A stretch of DNA of 64,000 nt. Source: Marchantia polymorpha subsp. ruderalis. Taxonomy: Eukaryota > Streptophyta > Marchantiopsida > Marchantiales > Marchantiaceae. The translations under genes were made by a program, and so were the position numbers. Positions 1 through 9,382 of this stretch are shown in pieces. The stretch lies in NCBI GenBank assembly GCA_037833965.1, contig AP031355.1:11309501-11373500 (forward strand). Direction: 5' to 3'. Numbering within the stretch: position 1 is the stretch's first letter; each line of letters begins with the position of its first letter. Below the pieces are notes generated by a model. The model saw only the letters and a list, made by a program, of their open reading frames with translations. It did not search any database and was not told the DNA's origin.

Positions 1-1043
1 TATAGTTCGTACGAGGGAGAGTGCTTGGCAGCGGTGTGGGCTGTGGCACACTTCAGATGTTACTTGTTTGGTACGCAATTCACCCTTGTTATTGATCATC
101 AGCCGCTCAAGTGGTTGATGGAGTCCGACAAGCTCACAAAAAAGCTTGCACGGTGGGCTCTGATCTTACAGGAGTACGATTTGTAGGTAGTGCATAAACC
201 TGGAGTTGCGAACCTGGATGCCGATGGTTTGAGTCGAAATCCATGCACTAGTCAAGAGGATGACACTGGAGCTAGATGGCATGGTGAGGTTGACAAGGAG
301 ATGGTGCCTGGTTGGCATGCATCTGCCTTCATGTGTTGGTTATGTGGAAACTCCAGTAGAGAGGATCATCTGACATCTTACTCTAGTCAGAGAGTAGATG
401 GTCGATCTTCGGATCCTGAGGTTGAGGATAAAGGTGTGGATCAGCGTGATGTTCACGATGATGCATTGGTGTTGGAGTTCCTATGAACGAGCATGATGCA
501 AGGCACAGTGGGTCTCAAGGAGGAAGATCGTGTTTTCCAACGGGCGAAGAGATACCGATTGGAGGGATCACATGTTCTCCGAGTCTGGGAGGACGGTAGG
601 GTACGAGTAGTACCACATCCAGCTTAGAGAGCACGCATTGTGAGGCATGCTCATGAGGAGATGGGACATTTTGGAGTGAAGCGTACATATAGCTTACTCC
701 TTGGTCAGTATTGGTGGCGTGGTATGCATACTTAGGTACAGCAGTTGGTATCACGTTGCATGGTTTGTGATCGGGTGAGGGCATCATTCAATGCTCCGAC
801 ACCAGTGTTACATCCATTACCTATCATGATGTTGGGTTACCGTTGGAGTTTGGACTTTGCTGGACCACTACCTTTGACTGTACGACATCATCGGTATGTG
901 TTGGTGATGATGGAGCATTTCTCCAAGTGGATTGAGTTGGTGGCATTACCTCACAAGGCGAGTGAGGAAGTAGTGTATGCTTTCCTTGATAGAGTGCTTA
1001 GTCACTATGGTGCACCAGCTGAGGTGTTGACCGATGAGGGAAC
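1..1043 (+). pseudogene. Outer Ty3/gypsy pol, 5' part (RNase H to integrase core), broken
   Basis: This is the left visible part of an old gypsy-type polyprotein; the reverse transcriptase lies off the window. Frame 1 opens with an RNase H domain (YEGECLAAVWAV, then DHQPLKWLM) and continues through HKPG..NLDADGLSR. Around 650-770 is the integrase HHCC zinc-binding region (HAHEEMGHFG, later CMVC). From 830 comes the integrase core, with the first catalytic Asp in SLDFAGP and the second in LTDEG at about 1035. Three in-frame TAG codons interrupt it (184-186, about 634, about 734). The frame is cut at 1043 by an inserted LTR and resumes at 7878. It is a dead element, and the order RNase H then integrase identifies Ty3/gypsy rather than copia. 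Confidence 0.85.
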
Positions 1044-1520
1044 TGCAACCTCCGGGCTGACTCTCACTCAGGTTTACCTCAGATGGCTTTTCGGTAGCTC
1101 ATCATGATTCTAGAAGACTAGGATTCCGCATTATACTCATAACCTAAACACCCTCTCACACAATCTCTCAAGGTATCACTCCAACTCATACACTCATCGA
1201 CACTCCAAGGTACTGAAAATTTGTCACCCTTTCATATATGAAACAAGTCTCTACATATGAACTCTCCAAACTTGCTTGAGAGGCTCTTCCCTATCTCTCT
1301 ATATATATTACTTGAGAATTTACCATAGTAACAAATGGTAATTTCTATCTAACTTACTTGTACGAAGATAAACCATAGTAAGGTTGACTAGTTATCAATA
1401 TGTGGCAACATGCCATTGGCTCCCTAAACCTTCTAGATGTTAACTAATCCCTAGATTGAGGTGGCGACATGCCATTTGTGCCTTTCCAACTTCTAGAACT
1501 TCCATTTTCCACTAAGTCAA

Positions 1521-1940
1521 TGTAACACTAGGGTTTAGAGAGAAGTTCACTCGAAGATAGAAACGTAAACTCTGAAGATGAGAGATACCAACAATGGTTC
1601 TCCTCTCCCTTATATAGCTCTCACCAACAAGTACAAGGTGATATGATCTAATCCCCACCATCCATCCCACTCCTAGTGGATGGATGACGGGGCGGATAAC
1701 CCTAACAAGCACACGGATCGCTGACGTGGCGCACCCAACTAACACACTAACTAACACATTCAATCCTCACCTACGAGCACACGGATTGCTGACGTGGCAC
1801 TGTCAACTAACACATTCACTCTGTACCTACCAAGTGCGCGGATCGCTGACATGGCAACTATGACTAGTGCACACTAAAGTATCTACATCAATATTTAGAG
1901 TAACCTTTACTTTAGTTCTAACTAACTAAAGATGGTTACA
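1521..1940 (-). repeat. 3' LTR of the chromovirus
   Basis: Direct copy of 7159-7578 with about seven substitutions. It carries three copies of a roughly 22-bp motif centred on CGGATCGCTGACGTGGC at 1709-1730, 1777-1798 and 1834-1855; the last has decayed to GACATGG. A TATA box in minus orientation lies near 1609-1616. Confidence 0.93.
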
Positions 1941-1958
1941 AACCTCCCTCCTTTTAAG
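1941..1958 (-). other. Polypurine tract of the chromovirus
   Basis: Read on the minus strand this is a purine-rich stretch (AAAAGGAGGGAGG core) directly against the 3' LTR. That is where plus-strand DNA synthesis is primed in LTR retrotransposons. Confidence 0.75.
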
Positions 1959-4900
1959 ATGCAACGTCCTCGTTGCACATACGTTCAAACTCCTGAACTA
2001 TCAAAGGTGCATTTGCTAAATTTTTTTCTGGTTCCCAAGTTGATTCATACGATGGATAGCATTTCCATTGAATCAAATACTCTACTTTGGGGTATTTATG
2101 ACCTCGAATACGTTTCTTGAGTATCTTTTCTACCTCAAACTCCTCATGATCTGCTATCAAGGTTGGAAGAGGAGGTGGTGCTGCTTGGTTGGTGAATTGT
2201 TTTGGTCGTGGTACATGTTTTCGCAATCGTGACACATGAAATATTGGATGTATTTTCATATGTGACGGAAGTTCCAACTTGTATGACACTTCACAAACAC
2301 GCTTCAAAACCAAAAATGGACCAATGAATCTAGGGTTTAACTTTGGTGTTCCTACAAGAGACAAATTTGTTGTAGATAACCAAACATGATCTCCAACCTC
2401 AAAATTCACTTCTCTACGATGAGCATCGGCATGCTGCTTTTGCCAATTTTGAGCTATCACCAGCTTCTCCTTGACCTGATGTAGTCCTCGGTGAATATGC
2501 TCCACGAATTCGTTGACTGCTGCAACTTTGGTCGAAAACTCCTCTCCTTTGGGAAGTCTCATCAAACTTGAAGGAGTTATAGGATGAGCTCCATACATAA
2601 GAAAAAATGGAGACACTTTTGTGGATGCATTAACTGAATTGTTATATGCAAATTCCACAAGTGGCAAAAGTTTGTCCCACTCTTCTTGCTCTTCTAATGT
2701 GAATGCTCGTAGCATATCCTCTATGGTTCTATTTGCCCTCTCAGTTTGTCCATCAGTTTGAGGGTGATAGGCCGTTGACATTGCTAGTTTTGTTTTGAAA
2801 AAACTAAACAAAGTTTTCCAAAATAAACTATTGAAGTGAGTACCTCTATCCGTGATTAACACTTTGCTTAATCCATGATTCACAAAAACTGCATCTAGTT
2901 ACAATTGAGCTAGTTGTGGAGCTGTTACTGTTTTTGTGGTTGGCCTGATGTGAATCATCTTGCTCAATTTGTCCACAAAAACCACCACTGAATCATGTCC
3001 TAACGAAGTCCTTGGTAACTCACATACAAGATCCATGGTGACATGTTCCCACCGCTGTTCGGGAATAGGAAGAGGCTGTAATAAACCCGCTGGTTTTTGA
3101 TTACTTGCCTTGTTTTGTTGACAAGCAACACAACTTCGAACATAAGACTCCACATCCTCACGTATTTTGGGCCAATAGTACACTCGTTGTATACTCTCCA
3201 CGGTTTTCTCCACTCCCACATGACCTGCAATGGCTGTATCATGACTTTCTGCCAAAATCATTGTGCGCAAATCGTGATCTTATGGAATCCATATACGCTG
3301 ATTGTAAAACGCCAAACCTCGAGATTTCTCTGCCTTTCCAGTTTGTAGTGCCCGAGTGATCTCTTCATCCTCCTTTGTGGCTTGTGACATCTTGCTCCAC
3401 CAATCTGCCTGAATTTTCACTTCGGCAACATGATTCAAACAAGGCATGCGTGTGAGAGCATCTGCAAGTTGCTTCTTTCCCTCCACGTACACAATCTTCA
3501 TGTTGAAGCGTTGACGCCACTCTACCCATCGAATTTGTCGTTTGGACAGATCCTTCTGAGTTTTCAAATAAATCAAGGGTTTATGATCAGTCTCCACCAC
3601 AAACTTCTTATCACCCAAATAATGCTTCCAATGTTTGGTTGCCAACACGATGGCTAACTTCTCCCGTTCTGTCGTGTGATAATTTTGTTCCGCCGCCACC
3701 AACTTTCGAGAATAGAAAGCAACTGGATGACATCCATCCTCCCATTCTTGTTGAAGTATGCCACCTACTGTTGTACCTGATGCGTCAGTGGCCAACTTGA
3801 TAGAACGGTTAGGATCATATCACTTGAGAATAGGTGCGTGTAACAAAGCATCTTTCAATACTTGAAAAGCTAACTCTTGAGTTGTTCCCCATCTCCACTT
3901 TTGACCTTTCCCTAACATGGAAGTCAAGGCCTGAGCTAGTCGAGCAAAACCTTTCACAAATCTACGATAGAATCCAGTGAGCCCTAGAAAACTCTTCAAT
4001 TGAGTTTGATCCTCAGGTGCTATCCATTTCTGAATGGCATCTATCTTCTCACTCATCACTTGGATTCCTGTAGCTGTAACTCTATGACCCAAGTAATCTA
4101 CTTCTGACTTGCCAAATTCACATTTTGAAGCTTTGGCATACAATTGATTGTCTCTTAAAACTTGAAGTACCTCTCGTAAATGACTTCTATGATCACTCAA
4201 AGTTTTGCTATACACCAATATATCATCTAGAAAAACAATGTTAGATTTATCTAGATAAGGGCGAAAGATATCGTTCATCAATCCCATGAATGTAGGTGGT
4301 GCATTAGTGAGACCAAAAGGCATCACTAGATACTCAAAGTGTCCATACCTAGTACGAAAAGCTGTCTTGTGAACATCTTCATCTGCAATTCGAATTTGAT
4401 TGTAGCCGCTTCTCAGATCTAGCTTGGTGAAGTACTTCGCTCCTTGAAGTTGATCAAACAAATCATCCATACGAGGTAATGGATATTTGTTTTTCACTGT
4501 TTGCTGATTCAACCCGCGATAATCGATACATAGTCTCATGGATCCATCCTTCTTCTTCACAAAGAGTACTGGAGCTCCATAAGGTGAAACACTTGGTTGA
4601 ATGAATCCCTTGCTCAACATCTCCTCCACTTGAGCTTTGCATTCTTCCAATTCGTTTGGAGCCAAACGATATGGAGCTTTGCAAGTTGGTGTACTTCCAG
4701 GTATCACCTCAATCTTGTGATCTACTCGCCTCTTTGGTGGTAATCCTGTAGGTAGATCATCTGGAAAAACATCTTTATACTCCATAAAAATGTCGTTCAA
4801 GGACTCCGGGATGTAAGGTTTGTCCGTGGACCCAATATCTCTTATAAGTCCATGGAAACATACATCATCTCTAGAAATGGATGCTGTACCCATCACAAAG

Positions 4901-5390
4901 AGGGTTAAATTCCTATTCTGAGATCTAATTCTATCTCCATATATCTTCCATCCACTACTTGTAATCACTTTTCTTCTCCAATCTACCTTCGGATTATATT
5001 GTTCCATCCATGGCATTCCAAGGATGACATCATATCGAGCTAAACGAATTACTCTCCACTCAATGCTCTCCTTGTATCTACCTATGGATAATTCTACACT
5101 CCGTGGTAGTGTTTCTATCACTTCAGTTTGCCCGTTTGGCAATTCAACTTCTTCACTCACGTCCTTCATCAACATCAAACCTAACTTCATAGCAACACTC
5201 CTTGATAGAAAATTCTCAGTTGCTCCAGGATCAATTAAAACTCTCACCTTGTGTCCTTCCATGAAACCGTCAGTGACAATGAGTTGAGCTTGCTTCTTAC
5301 TCCTTCCATGAGCTCCCAACCATTGCCTTCTTCCAACCTCGCCTTTTCTTCGCTTTGTAGAACCAGTAAGGCCGCGAGGCAAGATTACTG
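1954..5390 (-). pseudogene. Chromovirus pol (PR-RT-RNase H-INT-chromodomain), with stop codons
   Basis: One minus-strand frame runs from about 5388 to 1954, interrupted by stops at 3822-3820 (TGA), 3282-3280 (TAA) and 2901-2899 (TAA). In order it holds a retropepsin-like site [10 protein letters not shown] (Pro where the family usually has Ser or Thr), reverse transcriptase with [12 protein letters not shown] and FLDDILVYS, and RNase H with FVVETDHKPL. The integrase follows, with its zinc finger H...H..CVACQQNK and its core (TMDLVCELP; LITDRGTHFNS; HPQTDGQTERANRT). The chromodomain is at about 2145-1965 (FEVEKILKKRIRGHKYPKVE). Pol lies in the -1 frame relative to gag, with gag stop TAA at 5387-5385 overlapping it, as expected for frameshifted expression. 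The start is therefore not an AUG. Confidence 0.9.
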
Positions 5391-6386
5391 GTGATCTTCG
5401 TTTCCCGAAATTGCTTCCTCCACCTCTTCATACTCTATCCCCTCCATATTGTTGAACGGTCGTCGCTGCATGGGCCGTCCTCCTTGTTGTGTCGGCCGAA
5501 CTCGACAAAACTTGGCTATGTGACCCATTCGTCCACATGCATAGCATTGGCGATTGTCACGAACTCCAGCTCCTCCTCGAACCATTCCATTATTTGCATA
5601 ACCTTCTTGCAAATTTGGAACTCCTGGTCGCCTAATCTCACCTCCAAATCTTGGTGGTGGTCCACTTGTTGGTGCAAAACCTTCTCTACGTCGAAGGTTT
5701 CCCAACTCCATCGGTGTTGGACCAGATGGATCTCTAAAATTGCTCACTAGTTCACCGTGTGTGACACCAAAAGCACCCGAAATTCGTTGAGCAATTGCGA
5801 TTGCTTCATTCACAGTAGATGGATTGCTTACCATCACCTCCTTTCGAATTCGATCTTTCAAGCCTCGTTTGAACACGTCCAAGGCTTCAGCTCCACTCAT
5901 ATCCATGATAGATACTTGAAGGTCACGAAATTCTTCAATGTACTCATGAATACCTCCTTTCTGCTTCAGATCCCACAACTTCATTCTCGCAGTTTGAAGA
6001 GAATCCACCGCTTGAAAATTTTGCAGAAGTACTTCCTGCATTCCACTCCACGAAATGGTAGCACCTCATTCTGAAAGCATTCTCTCCCATGTTGTGTACC
6101 ATGTGAGAGCCTTATCCGTAAGATAAGATCTCATGAACATTCCTGCAATATAATCAGAAACATGAAAATGGGATAAATGAATATTCATCCTCATAATCCA
6201 TCCCTCTAACACTCCCATTGCTCTACTCCCTTTGTAAGCTTCCACCTTACAGGATTTTCCCATTCGAAGCAAAAGATTTGCTTGATCTTCAATCTCTTGA
6301 AAACGTCTCCTATTTGCCTCTGCTGCATCAATAAGAGTTGGTTCTGGCTGAACTTGGGAAGCTTGAACTTGAGGTTCAACTTCCAT
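5385..6386 (-). pseudogene. Chromovirus gag with CCHC zinc knuckle, one stop codon
   Basis: Begins at an ATG at 6386 and ends at TAA 5387-5385; a single in-frame TGA at about 6068-6066 splits it. The first part has a coiled N-terminus and the retrotrans-gag core (LTDKALTWYTTW). The second part continues the core (IHEYIEEFRDLQ, GLKDRIRKEV) and ends with a nucleocapsid knuckle CYACGRMGHIAKFC. The TGA is followed by in-frame family-like sequence, so a point change such as CGA to TGA is likely. In an intact copy this would form the virus-like particle shell and bind the RNA. Confidence 0.85.
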
Positions 6387-7145
6387 CTCTCCAACTCTCT
6401 CTCTCTACTTTCTCACTCTCTAATGCGAAGATTTTATCTTCCATGGCTTGCTGCTTGGTATGCCCATCTACTATCGCTTTTCTCAACTCCTTCATCTCCG
6501 CCATGATTGCATTGAGAACCTCACCCATATCAATTGATGTTCCCATGCTTTTCACACTGCCTCTAATACAAAGTGAGTATAATCACTATGTGACCTCTCC
6601 ACAAAGGAGTTACAAAAGGTGCAGGTGACTCTATCACAGTTCTATAGTATTCCTCTCCATAATTCCTCACAAGAAAATCTCTCCATATCCTCTTCTGTCT
6701 ATATACTGTTCTAATCTCTACATAAGTGCTGAATCGAACCGGCACAGGTGGTTCGCGATTCAAATCCATGAAACAATCAGTATAGAATGTATATAGTACA
6801 ATCCCAAGTCTCTCCATAAGTAACTATTGGAAGAATCAGCGGCATTCTTGACTCCATCACTCTAGTCATAAAATCTGCACCCCAACAAACCACAAGGTAC
6901 TCCGAAAATGATGTTTCTCCATGCAATGAAGGTGAATATTGAATAGGTTAGGAATTGGCCAGTGCGGTACTGGATTCCTGTCAATCCCGTCCATATCTGC
7001 AAAAGCACAATTTCCCCCTTCCACCTCTCTTTACATGCAGATGAATGACCTCTGCCAGCCTCTATACACTCTCAAGACTACACTCCATCATCACTCACTT
7101 GCTATTCCATGAGGGGTAATCCACACTCAAGGAAAGAGCAAGGTC

Positions 7146-7157
7146 GCTCTGATACCA
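7146..7157 (-). other. Primer binding site (initiator Met tRNA)
   Basis: The minus strand reads TGGTATCAGAGC one base inside the 5' LTR. It is complementary to the 3' end of plant initiator-Met tRNA, the usual primer for plant gypsy and copia elements. Confidence 0.9.
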
Positions 7158-7158
7158 T

Positions 7159-7578
7159 TGTAACACTAGGGTTTAGAGAGAAGTTCACTCGAAGATAGAA
7201 ACGTAAACTCTGAAGATGAGAGATACCAACAATGGTTCTCCTCTCCTTTATATAGCTCTCACCAACAAGTACAAGGTGATATGATCTAATCCCCACCATC
7301 CATCCCACTCCTAGTGGATGGATGACGTGGCGGATAACCGTAACAAGCACACGGATCGCTGACGTGGCGCACCCAACTAACACACTAACTAACACATTCA
7401 ATCCTCACCTACGAGCACACGGATTGCTGACGTGGCACTGTCAACTAACACATCCACTCTGTACCTACCAAGTGCGCGGATCGCTGACGTGGCAGCTATG
7501 ACTAGTGCACACTAAAGTATCTACATCAATATTTAGAGTAACCTCTACTTTAGTTCTAACTAACTAAAGATGGTTACA
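7159..7578 (-). repeat. 5' LTR of the chromovirus
   Basis: Begins (minus strand) TGTAACCATC and ends GTGTTACA. U3 holds three repeats containing TGACGTGGC (7347-7368, 7415-7436, 7472-7493) upstream of a TATATAAA box (7254-7247, minus strand). It is flanked on the outside by the GTCAA target duplication. Confidence 0.93.
7247..7493 (-). promoter_or_regulatory. LTR promoter: three TGACGTGGC motifs plus TATA box
   Basis: In the transcribed (minus) direction the three motif copies lie about 95 to 245 bp upstream of TATATAAA. TGACG is the TGA-type bZIP core and ACGTGGC the ABRE/G-box core, so each copy is a composite bZIP site. All three copies keep TGACGTGGC in this LTR. That these sites confer hormone or stress response is inference. 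Confidence 0.55.
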
Positions 7579-7877
7579 GTCAACATTAGACTTAGTCTAA
7601 CCAATGGAATACTCCTTACTTTAGTCAAACCAATCAAAACTAAACATGAAGTTCAAAAGTATTTTCTCTTGGAATCTCGACTTTTGTACAAGACAAAATA
7701 GAAGTGCTCACTCAAATCTTCTAGAACTTCTCTAGTTATTCCGCCAAGTATAGACATTATAGCTAAACTAGCTAGACTTAGTCATAACTAACTAGATTTA
7801 GTCATAACTATCTTAACCATGATTAACTCCTTGGCTAATTCTAGTTTTATTTCACACATGCAATATCTGGTCTTACA

Positions 7878-8729
7878 GAACGAAGTTTCAGGTCTTGTGT
7901 GACAAGGCGCTGATTGATCATCGGACCACGTCGCGAGATCATTAAGAGGCGGATGGTTTGGCTGAACGTGTTGTAAAGACGGTGAAGAGGGCGTTGCGCA
8001 AGTATGGCAAACAGAAAGGTCATCTTGGGGACTGGGATATCCAGCTACTGTGGTTGGCCATGGGATACCGGTTCAGTCGTCAAGCATCCTTGGCTTCCTT
8101 CTCACCATATTTTCTATTGTACGGCCGAGATCCAGACTTGCCAACATCGATTCGTCGTGAGTCTAGCGAGGTGGTGAACCTTGATGACCCGAATATGTGG
8201 ATGAGAGTATGTTTTCAGCGTGCAGAGCTCTTTCAAAGAATTATGCCTGCAGCGTTTGAGAATCTTGCGATTGCTCAACATAGAAATACGTTGCAATATG
8301 CAACCATTCGGGGAGGAGGTTATCGACCATCGTAGATTCCATGTGGGAGACTACGTCTATCTACAGCAGACTGCACCGACGACATTGGATGTGACGGCGG
8401 GACGCACAATCTTGCGAGTGCGGGAGGTGTTACCTTCTAGAATTCTCCTGTTGGAGGGTCGTGACGGCGTTGTTTGGAAGGATCATGTGCGCAATTGTGC
8501 GCCATGCCACCTCCCAAACGTAGATGGCACTATGGATCCAAGCTTAGCGATAGTACGTGCTGGCTTGAGGTGCATGTTGTGTGGGTCAGCTGGTCAGGCG
8601 GCCCGTATGTTGGTGTGTGATAGGTGCTCTAGAGGATGGAACATGTCGTGTCTAACTCCGCCTATCGATTTTATTCCAGCTGGACGATGGGTTTGTCCTC
8701 GATGTACTTCAGAGGGATATATGACTTGA
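7878..8729 (+). pseudogene. Outer Ty3/gypsy pol, 3' part (integrase C-terminus plus PHD-finger-like domain)
   Basis: Continuation of the pol cut at 1043. After the shared GAAC the integrase core resumes and reaches the third catalytic acidic residue in ADGLAERVVKTVKRAL. A TAA interrupts it at about 7944. It runs on through FSPYFLLYGRDPDLP to about 8310, where a frameshift moves the reading to the frame ending at 8729. That frame gives an integrase C-terminal barrel-like segment (FHVGDYVYLQQ...VRNCAPCHLPN) and then a PHD-finger pattern at 8571-8705: CMLC, CDRC, C (8652) and CPRC. Asn (AAC, 8640-8642) stands where PHD fingers have the zinc-binding His. The product ends about 8 residues after the finger. 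Confidence 0.75.
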
Positions 8730-8885
8730 TCTTCACATGTTATGAATTGCAGATAGGCGACTAACGATGGAGCGACGTAGCACCCGGCCTACTGGTTCGT
8801 TCACCCACGAAGGTGTATAGCATGTAGTTGTAGATAGTGCTACATGGGAGTCAGAGGGACCTGACCGCCAGCTAGGGGGGCAAGT

Positions 8886-9382
8886 TGTGACATTTTGAAT
8901 GTGTACTCTCTCGCGCCTTATATGTGTGTATATGTGCTTATATGTATGTGAGTAGCATGTTAGCGATGTAGAGTGTATGGCGATACGTCTTCGCACGACA
9001 GCTGTTATGTAGTTTTCGATGTTTTGCTAAAAATAGTGTTGAGCTTAGGATTTGGGTCGCGAGGGGTATACAGTCGGGGACGGCTCAAAGAACGTCACTT
9101 CTTCGAGTTAAGCCTAGCGCGTTGGGAGTAGTGCCCGAGATCATCGACCAACAATCTCCGAGTGTAGAGTGGGTTTGGCTTGACTATGTTTGTGACGGTG
9201 ACGGTTTTGCCAGTATGATAAACGACCGACGGGAATTCCAATGGGGAATCTCCCGTTTTTGTCAGTTGTGACATTTTGAGTGTGTACTCTCTCGCGCCTT
9301 ATATGTGTGTATGTGTGCGTATATGTATGTGAGTAGCATGTCAGCGATGTAGAGTGTATGGCGATTTGTCTTCGCACGTCAG
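8886..9382 (+). repeat. LTR of the outer gypsy element, followed by a partial tandem copy
   Basis: A block starting TGTGACATTTTGA at 8886 follows a short G-run (AGGGGGGCAAG) that may be the polypurine tract. The same sequence restarts at 9267 and stays similar for about 116 bp to 9382, then diverges. The repeat period is 381 bp. The first copy ends TTTTGTCA at 9264, so TG...CA ends are plausible for a 379-bp LTR. The partner 5' LTR is outside the window, so the LTR call rests on position and form. Confidence 0.55.

Larger units (their letters stand above)
1521..7578 (-). mobile_element. Complete Ty3/gypsy chromovirus, nested in the solo LTR
   Basis: A 6058-bp element on the minus strand with two 420-bp LTRs that differ at about seven positions by eye (about 98% identical), both running TGTAAC...GTTACA. 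The 5-bp target duplication GTCAA is intact at 1516-1520 and 7579-7583. A primer site for initiator-Met tRNA and a polypurine tract sit just inside the LTRs. Inside are gag with a CCHC knuckle, then protease, reverse transcriptase, RNase H, integrase and a C-terminal chromodomain, the domain order of plant chromoviruses. At least four in-frame stop codons show that this copy is no longer autonomous. LTR divergence is small, so it is the youngest layer of the nest. Confidence 0.93.
1044..7877. repeat. Solo LTR (about 771 bp) inserted in the outer integrase and itself split by the chromovirus
   Basis: The pieces 1044-1520 and 7584-7877 join into one non-coding block that begins TGCAACC and ends CTTACA, the TG...CA form of an LTR. 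It is flanked by the direct repeat GAAC (1040-1043 and 7878-7881). Removing the block and one GAAC restores the integrase frame across the join, from LTDEG into a T-K-F-Q stretch, so the boundaries are well supported. No internal coding region remains, so a solo LTR left by LTR-LTR recombination is the simplest reading; a short non-autonomous element is possible. The reverse complement begins TGTAAG, so the parent may have been on the minus strand. Confidence 0.7.
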
